Shown: positions 1 to 12,380, numbered from the stretch's first letter. The stretch is DNA of 64,000 nucleotides from Channallabes apus (GCA_030522415.1 CM060107.1:47079807-47143806), one strand, 5' to 3'. Numbers and translations: made by a program. Notes: generated from the letters alone by a model not told the origin.

Positions 1-1141
1 GCATGATAGAATGAGAGGTAAAGCAAGTGATGGAAGGACAGAAAAAGAGCGAGTGATGGAATGAACGAGAAAAGAAAGAGAGAAATGGAGAATGATGGAG
101 AGTGAGAGAGGGAAGGAAGTGATGATGAAAAAAAGAAGTGATGTCCCTCTTCTGTACTGCAGCTCTACGCTACATGACTAGTGGAGTTTATAAACTGTGA
201 ACGTCTGCAGAGCTTTCTGCCCTCTTCCTCATACCCGAGCTCACGGACTCCACTGATTGGTTAATCGGTGATGATGTCCCTCCCACTCGTGAGTGCGTTT
301 CTGTAACGGCTCCCCCTTCTCTCTCTCTTTTTCCTTCTCTTTTATGTTTTCTACCTCGTGCATCATTTTCTTGCTGCTGTAATAATAATAATGATAAGGC
401 GGCGGCGTTGCCGAGGCTCCTGGGTTTTGATGAATCATGCAGGCCTGGCCCTTGTGGCTCCGACTCTGCAGCACACCTCTAAAAACAGCAGCTACTCTCT
501 CTCTCAGCTAGAGCTAAAACAGTCCCTGAACTCTCGACCCGCTCTACACCAACACGTTCAAGCCAAACCTTTTCCAAAAAAAAATCTATTTTCACTTTCA
601 TGACGCTTTGTTGCGAAATGAAATGCATCAACAAAATAAAAAAAGCAGAGATCTCTTTCATTACTTTCTGTAATAAGGACGAGAGATTGCGCTTGCAGGA
701 GGCTTCGGCCCAGCAGCATCAGCATCAGCGATGAGTCTGCGTTAGTATTCTGGCCCTCGGCTCCATCCGTAATACACGCCTGAATATTTCATGGGGTGTA
801 GCTCTTGGTGAATTTTACAGATAGGTGCGCTCGTTCACGCCGCGCACGAGTGCTGTCTGTCAACGCGGGAGAGAGGAAATCTGTAACGCTCTTCCTGTTT
901 TTCAACGTCTCTTTGCGCCGTGTGTGTAAAAGGATGTATGGGAGAGTTACTGGGATTGAAGTGGGCGGAGTTAAACGTCGATGAACGAGCTGGTGTGAAA
1001 TCCAACAGGAAAAAAAAGAATATCGTAATGCTTTGAATAACACGATACTTTGATCTTTTTAATATGTGAGAAAATGAATCAAAGCAAGAAATGCTCACAT
1101 TTTGCAGCAGCTATCGAAATAGACACACTGTTTTCCTCCTT

Positions 1142-1182
<41 letters not shown>

Positions 1183-1446
1183 CTCGGTGTCCTCCAAATC
1201 AGCAAGGAAAGCAGTCCGCACGCATCGCCACTCTAACAGCAGAAGCAGCAGAACAGGGCCGTATGTAACAGGAGCGCGGCGTCCGCCCCGCTGCGGTCGG
1301 TCTGAAATGGTGCTTAACACGTTCACAGTGAGGCGATGCTCGTTAGCACCGGAGAACGCCGAGCTCACATCCTCCCACTTTCCCTCTCCTCTCAAAGATC
1401 TGCAGCGTCTTTAACTCAAAGCCACCTCCCTGCTGGACGTCCACTA

Positions 1447-1488
<42 letters not shown>

Positions 1489-1574
1489 AGCTGTTTCTGA
1501 TGTTATTAAAGTCTCCTGTTTGGGTTGCACTACAGCTCTGGAAAAAAAAAAAAATCCCGTCCAGACTTATGTGA
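1..1574. other. Intronic or upstream sequence with microsatellites, no gene seen
   Basis: The first 150 bases are purine-rich (GA-type). A (CA)n run lies at 1143-1180 and a (GT)n run at 1450-1486. The open frames here are short or cross these repeats. I recognise no exon. Confidence 0.6.
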
Positions 1575-2015
1575 GAATACAGTAAAACCTCGGATTGCGA
1601 GTGTTCCGCAAGACGAGCAAAGATTTTTTTTATAAATTTTGGACCGGGGGCGGGGGGGGGGGGGGTTAGGGGGGCTGTCTGGTTAGAGGGGAGCAAGTCT
1701 TGGTTTGCGAGTACAGAGTATGATGTATCATGAATGCGCTTCACAACTGACTAATGTTTTTTTTTTTTTTTTTTCTCTTTTTCTCTTTCTTGCACTGTGG
1801 AATTGTGGGTAATCGTCTCCCCTGCTGGGTCTTAGTGTGCGTCTCTTACTGGTATAATCAACATCCGTGCACATGTGTACTGTTTACTATAACACTGTTA
1901 CCACGTGTGGTATTATTATAACACGCACGTGTGTGCGGTTAGAGAGGTTTCAGCCTGTCGTTGTGTGTATGCGTGCGCGTAATTTGACACCGTGCCCCTT
2001 CATACACACTTTCGT

Positions 2016-2064
<49 letters not shown>

Positions 2065-2575
2065 TCTACGCAGAAACACTGCTCTGTCGTGATTGTTTTC
2101 AAAGGTAGAGTGCAGGTTAATTTTTTTTTGGTTTTATTTTACAGCAGTGATTCCGTTAGTTTGCGCTCACGCGCGTGTCATTAGCGATGTTCCTTGCTAC
2201 AACAAAACAGTTTTTCCGTTAGTGTGTGTGTGTTTGTCTGAAATTCAAATAAGAGAGGAGACAGGTTTACTGTGTAAGATGAGAAGGGGGAGACGAGAAG
2301 GGCTGATTTCCGACTCTCCACTTACTTTAGATTCACTCACACACACAGCGCCTGCGTACATAAACAGAAACACTTATCTGTGGGGATTTATTTTTACTTT
2401 TTTTTTTTTATAAAGGTAAAGTGCAGGTTAAAATGTTTTTTATTTTTACTTAATATTTTGTGTTAATTATTTTTATGTATGAATTTTTTTTGGACTGTGG
2501 AACGAATAATTTGAGTTTCCATTATTTCCTAAGGGGAAAATTTGCTTTGCTTTACGAGTGTTCTAAATCGATGGA
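1575..2575. mobile_element. Non-autonomous pogo/Tigger-like DNA element, decayed
   Basis: The left end reads acagtaaaacctcggattg followed by a gcgagtgttccgcaagac-type segment. The right end, in reverse complement, reads acactcgtaaagcaaagc and then a match to the aggaaataatggaaactcaa motif typical of this fish repeat class. The two ends resemble inverted termini. The inside has poly(G) at 1656-1664, poly(T), a (CA)n run at 2021-2061 and no transposase. Class is judged from remembered repeat ends and the borders are approximate. Confidence 0.5.
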
Positions 2576-2639
2576 AAACTTCAATAGAAGAGATCTGTCT
2601 GTTTGAACTGTACAATCAATCAGCAATCTGTAAACACCA

Positions 2640-2830
2640 TTAGCACATTACAGGACCTCAGCTGGGAGTTATTTCCACATCCTCCGTACATGTCCAGACC
2701 TTGAACTCCTTCGGCGGAGTTCCTGGGAGGCCAGTGTAGCAGGAATTATATAGAGAAGTAAAGGTGTTTTCTCTCGTTCTGCACAATTAAAAGTCCCGGT
2801 TAGACTTGAACACATCATAATTTGTATTGT
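2640..2830 (+). mobile_element. Mariner transposase relic (C-terminal part, internally deleted)
   Basis: The + strand keeps pieces of the mariner (DD34D, GVQW3/FLJ37770-like) transposase: ttatttccacatcc (LFPHP) followed by gttcctgggaggcca (FLGG) and then gaattatatagagaagtaa (the YIEK stop end). Segments between them are missing compared with the copies at 4369 and 39600. It has no open frame of use. Confidence 0.6.
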
Positions 2831-4368
2831 CGTCGGTTAAAATGATTAACCTAAGCGGCTCTACTCAGAGACCGAGTCCAAACAAGGGCTCGATGTTAAA
2901 GTGTTGCTGTTATGCCATTCCATTGGGTTGCTAGGGTGTTGCTAGGTGGTTGCTTTGATATTCCGAGTGGTTGCTATGATATTTCAAGTGGTTGCTAGGG
3001 TGTTTGCCACGTACCACATATAAAGCTCTTGTTTTATATTTGTAGCTCTTAGGGTTCGTCCTGATTAAAATTAAAAGCACCCCTTAGTCCTTTCTGTGGC
3101 GCGGGGAGCAATTTCAAGTGTCGCTACTGCAAGCTGTAGCTGTAAAACTGATCAAGTGAATCTGTGCGTAACAAGTTTTCATCTGTGCGGTTTTAAGTAT
3201 CATAATAGTAATAATAATAATAATGTTTGTGAATATTATTTTTGCGACTCTGGTTAATACAAGCTAATGTTACTTGACAAATAAAAAGCTTCTATTGAGG
3301 TTTTCACTCTTCAATGGAGCTCCAACACGGCGTTAAAAAGATTCCCAAACAAACGAATGTTTTTATTTGCGTCTCGGATAAATGAGATGAAGAGAAAAAA
3401 GTGCTCGTATAAAGCATCCGGAGTCAGTGTAGATTAAAGCTTGTGGCTGGAGGAGAGCTTTAAACCGCGCGTGTATATCCGGAATAAAAGCGGTGAGGAT
3501 AAAGCAGTGAGGTTTTTTTCTTTTTTTTCTTTTTCTATTTAGATTTGGTGAATGGGGTGTAAAAAACGCCTAATGTGTTTGTAGGCACCGGGTACAGTCA
3601 AGGGTTTTTTTTTGGACGTAGACGAAACCTCGGTAAGGTGTGCGGTTGCATCGCAAGGTCGCGAGTGGTGGGATTAGCCTGTAATGAGCTGTAGCCTCGT
3701 CCCCAAGGACTGACAACAATGTCACCGCTCTTACATGATGGAAAATGCAATGAGAGAGAGAGAGAGAGAGATGGCCTCCATTCCATTTCTGAAAGTGGCT
3801 TTCTTATTGTGCTGAATAATTGGCCTATTTGAGGACATTATGCTGTGCATTATGGAAATGGACCCACAGTGCGGTTTATTCAGTGTGTCTGTGTGTATGC
3901 GGGATGCGCTGGTGAATAACTGTCTATAATCTCAAGGATGTTGAATAGATACGCCTTTTGTCCTGCCAATGGATTACTTTTCTAGTTCATATCGAATACC
4001 AGTGTCGAGCTTACTTTCTTGTGTTTTTTTTTTTTTTTTTTTTTTTTTTATAAGTGTAACTTTGAGTTACAAATAAAGGAAGATCTGATCACACTGCAGC
4101 TTCATGCACTGTGTCATGCATTTCCCGCTCGGCTTCGTGTTGAACTGATTAGTTCGGCTCTTAATGACCAGTGCTTGCTAGTAATGAACACATGGGTTCT
4201 CCTGTTTAATAAAAGTTCAACCTTTTTGAGTGTCGCCTTAAACAACGGCAGTGCTAGCTCCGCGCGGGTGGATGCAAATTACCAGGGGCTCATGCTTCCG
4301 CGTGACCTTTAAGGAACCGGACACTCGTTTAACCGTTAAAACCGTTTGAGGTTCATGAAAAGGGGTGT
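2831..4368. other. Intronic sequence, no gene seen
   Basis: It contains a (GA)n run at 3750-3769 and poly(T) at 4024-4049. I see no exon or recognisable element in the rest. Confidence 0.5.
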
Positions 4369-4744
4369 TCAAGTCAACGCAGGACTTTTGATTGCACAAA
4401 GTTTTGAGCGTAAAACGATAGTGCTGCCTGCTTCATGTGTGAAACGCCGGCCTCCCAGGAACTCCTTTAATAGCACAGACATGTAGAAAGGGCTCGGACC
4501 GAGGTGAGGACTGTACATGTGGGGATGTGGAAATAACTTCCAGCCGAGTTCCTGTAACGTGCAAGCGGTGTCGGTGAATGATTGTGTGCACAGTTTCCAC
4601 AGACAGATTTTCAAGGATCACGCGTTCCACGTCATTCATGGACGTACGGCTTTCTTTAAAACATTTTGCATCTTTCAAATACTTTGTGCGGCCAAGAGTC
4701 TCGTCACCGCGCTGCGCTTGAAGTCTTCCGTAAAAAACCTGCAT
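4369..4744 (-). pseudogene. Mariner transposase relic, minus strand
   Basis: Two overlapping minus frames together carry an N-terminal piece (NDVERVILENLSVETVHTII) and a C-terminal piece (GWKLFPHPHMYSPHLGPSPF, then LLKEFLGGRRF). These match the helix-turn-helix and the SPDLAPSDF / FLGGRRF blocks of mariner transposases. The whole central catalytic part, with the first and second acidic residues, is missing, and the third block has decayed (PDLAPSD has become PHLGPSP). A frame change separates the two pieces. It is non-functional. Confidence 0.75.
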
Positions 4745-5041
4745 TCACAAGAAATCTCATCACGAGTCTCTGTTTGATTCGAACACCATGTCATGTGTTA
4801 CGATATGCCCCGTGAGTGTATTTTCAGTATCTGTAAACGTCTCTGGAGGAAGCATGGAGCCGACAGAACGGTTGGAAGCACCTTCCCCAGAGGATTTTTC
4901 CTTTTTTTTTTTTTTTTTTTTTTTTCCATCACCACACTCATACAGTCTCCCTTGTGTAATATTCTCTGTATTGCTGACAGGACTAACACCAAGAGGATTA
5001 ACGACGATAATTATTATAATTATTAAGGAAATACAGAAGTA
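4745..5041. other. Intronic sequence with poly(T)
   Basis: A T run of about 25 bases lies at 4901-4925. Nothing else is recognised. Confidence 0.5.
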
Positions 5042-5347
5042 CAGCGGTACCTTTAGCATGCAAATTTATTAATAAACATATTACCCATTTCTAACACAAT
5101 GGTTATATTTTTGCTTATTAAAAAATTATCAAAACTTTTAGAAAAGAAGTGTAGATGAAGTAAAATATTGAATAAATTAATAATAAACCTCACTTAACCT
5201 TATTAAATTCATTTATTCCTCTTGGCACTGGCTGGAACATTCTTGGTGCCATGTCTTCACTAAATCATACACAAAATGCAAGAAAAAATAAATAAAACGC
5301 ACAAAAATACGTAAACTTGCTTCGCTTGGCCTTTTTTTTCCGAGGTA
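5042..5347. repeat. AT-rich dispersed repeat, copy 1 (ends share GGTACCT)
   Basis: The stretch starts cagcggtaccttta and ends ttccgaggtacc, so a short GGTACCT motif is inverted at the two ends. Its middle (about 5116-5240) aligns by eye with 18780-18905, both with tttagaaaag, aaccttatt and a ggc-ctggctg type end. It is probably a small non-autonomous DNA element of unknown class. Confidence 0.5.
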
Positions 5348-6856
5348 CCATTATACATGGATGTATTAAAGGACAATTTAATCTCTTCAGCCCAGAAAAC
5401 AAAACTGTAAATTCTACTTAAAAGATGTTCTTCATCTTTTAACTCTGAAGTTAAACCACGCCTGGCTTCATATCCAGGTAGTTCAATAACTGGCAGGATG
5501 TGATTGCAGAAATTGAGGTCGTTGAGAAGCTAACCATGCCACTCGTACCCTCCGCAGCTTTACCGGTTGGTGGAACTCGTCCAAAACACCAGTCGATACG
5601 TTTCCTCGGCTTTCACCGTCGCTCTTATTTGGTTCCCCGCCGACCCGCTTAGCGCAACGTCTCTCAGATTTGATTGTGCAAAATGTGTTATCAATAGTCG
5701 ATAGACCTTGCTGAGAGGAGTTTCGATGGCAACAGCTGCCTGACTTGATGCTGGAGGCTCCATCGTCAAGCCTTTCCCGCATTAAGGGTCTAAACGCATT
5801 TACATCTCCGATTGATTATCAGCATGCAGAGTATGATGTAAATAAATGACTTAATCCATGTGGGATGACTTTAATCACCGACGTGCTTGTAAAATGGAAT
5901 TAGGGATTTAATTTTTTTTGTTTCATTGGCGTCATTTTTACCTTCCAGTATAATGTGCCTTAATATTTTATGCGGTGCGGTTTTCTCCTTATCTGTACAC
6001 TTGCTTGACCGTACATCTGGTAAATTGTACGGAAGCACATGCCTTCTATTTGCGCCTCCAGCAGGGACCTTGAGCGCTCTGGCTCTATGGCTCACTGCAT
6101 GGACCGCTAACCAGAGCCACAGAATACATCATCACACTTAAAATGCTTCCTTCTGAGCATGCAGTTAGTCCAGCAACTCGTGTAGAAACCATGTAGAAAT
6201 ATAGCACGCTTGTTTAAGCCTAGCCGTAGGCAAAGCTTTTTGTTTCTGTTTTTCTGTACATGTAATATTTATGATTAGACGGAGGTTATCAGTTATCGTG
6301 TGTTGAGATACACAAGCCAAGGAGATGAGAGTGAAGCAACATACATCATCCTGCCCATTAGAAGTCTGCTTTCCCTCCCCCTCATGTCCGTTCCTTTCTT
6401 TTAAAGTTCTGTAAAATGTAAACTGTTTGTGTTAATTATGATGTCAACCCAAGAATAAAAACAACACAAAAAAAAAAAAAAAATACTTAACTGATTCTTT
6501 TTCTTCTTCTTCTTCATTGTTTATCGGCGGTTGTTATCCAGTAGGTAACGTTACCGCAAACTGTAGGTGTCATTCTCCTTCATCTTCTGGCTCCGTAAAC
6601 CCGATTATCCAGTCCAGCCTTGCTTCCCTGATCTTGTCTTGCTCGGTGTCTTGAATTTTTTTGTCTGATTTTATCCACCACTTCCATACATTCTACATAT
6701 ATGTCTTCTAAACGTTCCCCCTCTTAGTACCACTCCGCGCTTTTGGTTGGAGTCCTCCAAGTTGCATCACAGCCACGTATAGCACTCACTCTCCCTCAAA
6801 TTGCCAGTCCTTTAAAGCCGACTTTCCAGTCCACTCTCATCATCTCTCATCGCCGC
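5348..6856. other. Intronic sequence, no gene seen
   Basis: It holds poly(A) at about 6467-6482 and CTT repeats near 6497-6514. No exon is recognised on either strand. Confidence 0.5.
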
Positions 6857-7168
6857 GTAATCCTGTGTACAAGGTCGCCTTGAGCCTATCCCAGGAAACT
6901 GGTGGGGTACACCCTGGACAGGGTTGCCAGTCCATTGGAGGGCACATATACTCACACACTGATTTGCATGCTAGAGACAATTTGGGAACACCAATTAGCC
7001 TAATCTGCAGGCCTTTGGACTGTGGGAGGAAACCAGAGTACCCGGAGGAAACCCCCCAAGCTCGGGGAGAACATGCAAACTGAAGTTTCAATAATTGAAA
7101 TTGGCTGAGAATCGAACCCAGATCCTGGAGGTGCAAGGTGACAGTGCTAACCACTAAGCCACCCACAC
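6857..7168 (-). mobile_element. V-domain SINE, minus strand
   Basis: Read on the minus strand, it has a tRNA-like head (gtggcttagtggttagc, box A; gggttcgattct, box B). The conserved V domain follows (gcatgttctcccc, gtttcctcc, cagtccaaaggc). A 3' part with ctatcc-type and gcgacctt motifs comes last, as in other copies here. It is diverged and shows no clear target duplication. Confidence 0.85.
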
Positions 7169-7560
7169 TTTCCAGTCCAATGGCATGGAAAAACTATCTT
7201 TAAACGACGACTCAAGATGCATCTGTTTCTCCAGTACTTGGACTAACCCCCCCCCCCCTCCCCTCCCGGCATAAAAAAAAACCCTCTTCCCAGTTGTGTT
7301 GGACTAATGGCACTTGGTTATTAACCTAGTTAACCCAGTGTATGTATGTATCCAGTGATGTAAACTTTAAAGCACTTTTTGTAAGTCGCTCTGGATGAGA
7401 GCGTCTGCCAAGTGCCTAAATGTAAAAACTCCCTGAGATGCCAATAGGAAGAAACCTTGAGATGAACCAAACTCAACAGGGAACCCATCCTCATCTGGGT
7501 GTAAACGGATAGCAGGGATTGATCTGCAGTCATACTGAGTGTTAGGCAGCTGGAAGCTAT
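7169..7560. repeat. L2-type SINE/LINE tail and shared repeat block
   Basis: A gtaagtcgctctggatgaga stretch near 7380, followed by gcgtctgccaagtgcc, is the typical 3' tail of fish L2-like elements and the SINEs that use them. The next block (about 7430-7545, ccctgagatgccaataggaa) is repeated at 15610-15705. Poly(C) lies near 7246-7258. Confidence 0.6.
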
Positions 7561-8142
7561 TAAGGTTGCTGTGTCCTATTCTTAGTCTGCTAATTAGTAC
7601 TTTTCTTCTTTTTTAATTTTTTTCCCTCCTTATCACATCTACTTTGTTCTGTATTAAGTGCAAACATCTCACATTTGGTTTATTATCCCACTTGTGTTGC
7701 CTCGCTCTTTCTCCAAACTATACCCGTCTCCTCTGACTTTTATCATTTCATAACGCAGCATTCACACCTTTTCCCTTTTGCATACGTTTATTGAGGATGA
7801 GGATCACTCAAGCCGTTGACGTTCTTTAGGCCCTCAATGACGTTACTGCTGCTCTTCTTTCAGTCTGAGAATCACTTGTGAGATTGTTCGTTATTCGTTT
7901 GCGAAACAATCTCACTTGTTTTTGGGGTCACAGAGGTTCAACTCACCAGAAGTCAAAATTGACCCTCCTGTTAGTGCTGCTCAGTAAGTTTGCCAGATCA
8001 AATATGACTTATTGGAAGACGGCACCTCTTGACTTGTGATTCAGTCTCTTCCAGATCGTGGTCAAGAGGTGAACGGTGTAGCGGTTAGTACTCGGCTATG
8101 AAACAAACCAACAAGTAGAACTACGTTCGTTGAAAGACACAC

Positions 8143-8182
<40 letters not shown>

Positions 8183-8884
8183 CTAACCCCGTGTCTCTCT
8201 CGCTGCTTGTCTTCGGGTTGGCTATACTATGAGATTAGGCAGTGGCGCCTCGTATTGATCTCTGGGTAACTTTGAGGAAATGTAGAGTGCAGTGAGCTTT
8301 CTGTAATAGCAGCAATGAGATTACAGGTCGGAGCCCCTTTCCCTCTAAAAGCCCTGCTTTAGAGCAGCTGCTGCAACACTTTTCCTCGTCCACTAGATCA
8401 CAGAGGGAGGCCGGGATGGAGACCTGTTTGTGTGTGCATGTGCGCGATTTTGAGGAAGAATGAAAGATGAAATTTCCAGATGTAGAGAGAGAGAGAGAGA
8501 GAGAGAGGGGAAAACTGAGTTCCGGAAGACTGAGTCTCAATACTTTTGTAATCTTTTATTACAATGATATGCAGAACATCATCTTGTTCGAGATGTGTGC
8601 CTTGCCTACTTTTTTGTGGTATTTTTATTTCAATCCATTGTCTTGTTCTACTTTGTCAAACAGAGATTGATGGCTAGCGTGCTTTCTCTGAGACGCACAA
8701 CACTAGGAATTGCTAATCTTTCCAAAGCATTACTCATGCGTTAACATAATGTATTATATAGTAATAATATTAATGCGCTATTCACCCTCTTTCAAAACAC
8801 CTCAGCTGATTGACAGATTCCATCCCACTAACATCTTTTGTGAAATTTAACTGGGCAACATTGAATGGCTATATGACTTGTAGT
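7561..8884. other. Intronic sequence with poly(T) and (GA)n, no gene seen
   Basis: A T run lies at 8145-8178 and a (GA)n run at 8486-8506. The rest is unassigned. Confidence 0.5.
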
Positions 8885-9205
8885 ATCGCTGGAGCACCAC
8901 CTCATGGTGCACCAGCCCATTTTGTTCTTACCGAGCGCGCGCGGTTAGACCAGCATTTTCCAGGACATTGGCTGGGACGACGCAGATCTCATGAATGGCC
9001 TCCAACAAGTCCAGATCTCACTCCAATGGGATTTCTTCCTGTGGGGATACGCAAAGGAGGGAGGTGTACAGGACAAAGGAGGAGAACTTGGAGGCACAAA
9101 TTCACGAGGTTCTTCCTTCAGAAGATGTTCTGTGCATACCATTCCAGACCAGTTTGAGGAAACTGGTTTGACGCCATCTGTGCCTACGTTGAAAATGAAA
9201 GATTT
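8885..9205 (+). pseudogene. IS630/Tc1-mariner superfamily transposase C-terminal fragment
   Basis: The + strand reads GAPAHFVLTERARLDQHFPG and then GRRRSHEWPPTSPDLTP. A one-base shift then gives WDFFLWGYAKEG. These match the last catalytic blocks (DGAPAHF..., PPRSPDLTPCDFFLWG) of a transposase type I recall mainly from invertebrate genomes. The acidic residue before GAP is not visible and the frame is broken, so it is dead. It ends just before the SINE at 9271. Confidence 0.75.
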
Positions 9206-9270
9206 AACACTTTGTTTTAATAAATTTGTATTAGACGTTACCAGTTGTGACTGCCTAGTTACTTTGCAGA

Positions 9271-9506
9271 GGCACTGGTGGCTCAGTGGGTGGTGTTTCG
9301 CCTGCCGTGCGGAACCCCAGGTTCGATTCTCAGCCAGTTCCCAAACCCCAGCCACTGAGTAAAATGGGAGCCAAGCACAGATAAAATGGAAGGGTTGTAT
9401 CAGGAAGGGCACCCGGCATAAAACCTGTGCCAAGCTTGTATGTGCGGATGGTTCGCTGTGGCGACACCTTGCCTTGGGAGCAGCCGAAAACCTAACAGCA
9501 AGAAGT
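9271..9506 (+). mobile_element. tRNA-derived SINE with RTE-like 3' tail
   Basis: Box A is tggtggctcagtggg (9276-9290) and box B is ggttcgattct (9320-9330), as in RNA polymerase III promoters. The body has the tcaggaagggcacccggc block. The 3' end (ggttcgctgtggcgac, then gagcagccgaaa) is almost the same as the last bases of the RTE retrotransposon at 28579-28622. This suggests that the SINE is copied by that LINE's machinery. It ends in a short aag-rich tail. Confidence 0.85.
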
Positions 9507-9559
9507 TACTTTTCCCCCACCCTGTATTTATGCCTTTTCGTCAGGGTTTCAAATCTCGG

Positions 9560-9955
9560 TCTACCACCAAAAGGAAATACTCATTTCTTTATCCTAGTGG
9601 GGCATGGTGGAGTTTTTCCTTCGACTACCCCCAATAAATTTGCTCCCTATTTTAGTCAGAACTCCCCCCATCTCTCTCACCCTCCCTCTCTTACGGCACT
9701 CTCCCATCAAGGTGGCAGCTACCAACCATGGAGGGAGGGGATAGACTACTTGTACCACCTGCTTCCTCCTAGACATCTGAAGCGAGACGTCTGAATGAAT
9801 CTTTTTTCGAACGGCTCCTCTTGTCTCGCGATGATTGATGTAACAGTGCTATGCTACGTCATTCCCCTCTGTTTCCCGATAGAGCTTGCCCAATCTGCTG
9901 TCTAGACTCTTAGCATCACCCAGAAACCTTGCGATCTTCGGATGATAAGGGCAGT
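9560..9955 (-). mobile_element. Old SINE relic related to the one at 13044
   Basis: It shares with 13044-13454 the blocks ctttttcgaac, agcatcacccag and a cggatgata head. The tRNA-like box B has decayed. Orientation and borders are taken from the better copy. Confidence 0.55.
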
Positions 9956-11804
9956 CGTGTTTCTGTTGTTGAAGTCAGAAAGCAATAGGCAGTTTTAATG
10001 CTGCCTTTGGAATATCAAGTTCCTTCACCATGATTTCAGGATCTATTTTTCAGTTGTTTCAGAGTTCTTGAACCGCCGCAGTCTTTCTTTCCGTTTCGTA
10101 ATGAACAAATTAAAGTGAATTGTACTTGTGCTGGTTTTTTTGTTGGTGTCTTTTTTTTTCAAGAACAGACCAACCACTTCATTCCTCATTTCTTTGGGAA
10201 CACCTGGCTGTGCATATGTCTCTGAACACTCTCAGAGGAGGAGAAGTGGAGACAGAGCTTTACAAAAAGCAGACCATGAAGTAGATCCGAATTGTTCTTC
10301 ATTAGGAGCGAAGTGGAACGAAGCTGTTCGAGATTAGTTGTACTTCTGCTGAAAAGCACAGAAATGCTCAGTGTTGTGAAAAAACCTTTCGTTTTGGTGG
10401 TCTTTAAGCTATAATGTGTGTTATGGTCCAAAGCTAGAAATGGTGCAACTGGTGACAAACGCTTGCGTTTTAGGAAAAGCCTTTGTTTATTGATAATCAA
10501 CTTGATTCCTCCGAGTGATATAAAAACAAGCCAACCATACAGTATGTTTCTGAACTGTGAGACACTTTAAGGAAAGCCTCATTTGCTCTTTGACCATAAA
10601 CCTTCAAATGGCCATGGTCACGGTCAATTTTCCCAAAGAAAGTCGAACGACAAGTGCTTTTCTGTTGCCACACTTCATAGCCATCCTCCACCAGGGTTAA
10701 CGTACATGGTAATCTATAATATGCAGATTTTTTTTTTTCCGTCCCCTTCCACATGGTGTTTTGTTATTCCTTTCGAAAGATTTTTATCAAAGTGGAGGTT
10801 CTGTTCTGAGGTTCGCATTGTGTCAAGGTCATCGTGAGGCTGCAGTATTTTTCCATTTTATGGTCGTATTTGACACCTCTATGGCTGGAAAGTGTTATCG
10901 ATCTGTTCAGCGTTTTATCTTCATCATAGATAATGGTCTCTGCCCAGTCCTCTATCGTGGCTTTGCGTTGTTGGTCAGATTACCACGTTCTTATATGCAT
11001 CAAAACAAAGTATGATTTTTTTTTTTTTTCCATTTTAAAGTTCAGCCAGTAAAGCCATAAATGTAGGTTTTATAGTTCAGACTAAACTCTGCCAGAGTTC
11101 ATCTTCTCTGCTCATGCTCATTGATGGAAAAACTTTTCAACTGTATTTGTTCAACTGTGATGAGATTAGAATGATTTTAATTTCAAGTAATCGAGACATT
11201 TGCTCTGACGTCGTTTAATGCAGCAGAGGCTGTCTGGGAAAGCTGACACCTCGCATAACCAGAACACGCACGGGTTCCTGTTCCTTTGTGCTGGGTAGTG
11301 AAATGAGGCTGCGCAAATGTTATTCTTGGCACAAAGCGCAGCAGACTGTTTTGGATCGATTGTTACTTTGCTGACTGAGTAACATCCTGGGTCATTAAAT
11401 CTGGTGTTATTTCTCAAAAATGGCTTATTCCTTATCGAACAGATGGATAAAAGCGCTCATTCATTCGATTTTGATCGTATAGATGAGTGAATCGGAGCGA
11501 GCTCAAGGAAGCTCAATGTTTTACTTGATAAATTTTATTTGATGATTTTTTTTTTTTTAACAAAATTAACTCTATAGTGGTTTGGAAACTGTGTGAGTGA
11601 ACCTCCAGCATTCACGTGGTGCATTTTCCATTTTTACAGAAACAAATCAATATTTGACGATAGTGAATCTGATCCACTACAATTTCCATTCTAAAAAGGT
11701 GGACACAATATTTGACAACAAACCTGAAGACGCTACAATATGATTAGTTTTTTTAAACCTTTCGATTTGTTTTTAACTTTATTTAGGATCTGGGATAGGC
11801 CTGC
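9956..11804. other. Intronic sequence, no gene recognised
   Basis: A minus-strand frame of 85 codons at 10497-10754 is open, but I do not recognise its product. It has no splice or repeat context that makes it a gene. Poly(T) lies at about 11019-11029 and 11548-11558. Confidence 0.45.
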
Positions 11805-12380
11805 CTTGAGGATGATGGGGATGAGGAGAAGGATGATGAGGATGAGGAGAAGGATGATGAGGATGAGGAGAAGGATGAGGAGGATGAGGAGAAGGATGAT
11901 GGGGATGAGGAGATGGATGATGGGGATGAGGAGATGGATGATGAGGAGAAGGATGATGGGGATGAGGAGAAGGATGATGGGGATGAGGAGATGGATGATG
12001 GGGATGAGGAGATGGATGATGAGGATGAGGAGATGGATGATGGGGATGAGGAGAAGGATTATGAGGAGAAGGTGATGAGAAGGATGATGAGGAGAAGGAT
12101 GATGAGGATGAGGAGAAGGTTGATGAGGAAAAGGAGGATGAGGAGAAGGTTGATGAGGAGGATGAGGATGATGCTGCTCATGATAAAGATGATGATTATG
12201 ATGGGGATGATGATGATGGCAGGAAGATGATGGTGATTCGGGGATGAGGGTGATGCTGATGAGGAGGATGATTAGCCTGATGAGGATTAGTATGATGATG
12301 ATGATGATGATGACAAAGATGATTATGAGGAGGAGGAGGATGAGGATGATGATGAGGAGGGGGATGAGGTTGGTGCAGTA
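11805..12380 (+). repeat. GAT/GAG/AAG minisatellite
   Basis: About 575 bp are built from GATGAGGAGAAGGATGATG-type units of roughly 18-24 bases, all made from purine-rich trinucleotides. Because the period is a multiple of three, all frames stay open for long stretches. One frame reads Asp/Glu (DDGDEEMDDEEKDD) and another Arg/Met. No start context, splice site or known protein supports coding. Confidence 0.9.

Noticed and set aside
10497..10754. 85-codon minus-strand frame
   Set aside because: It has protein-like composition, but there is no recognised domain, splice site or repeat partner.
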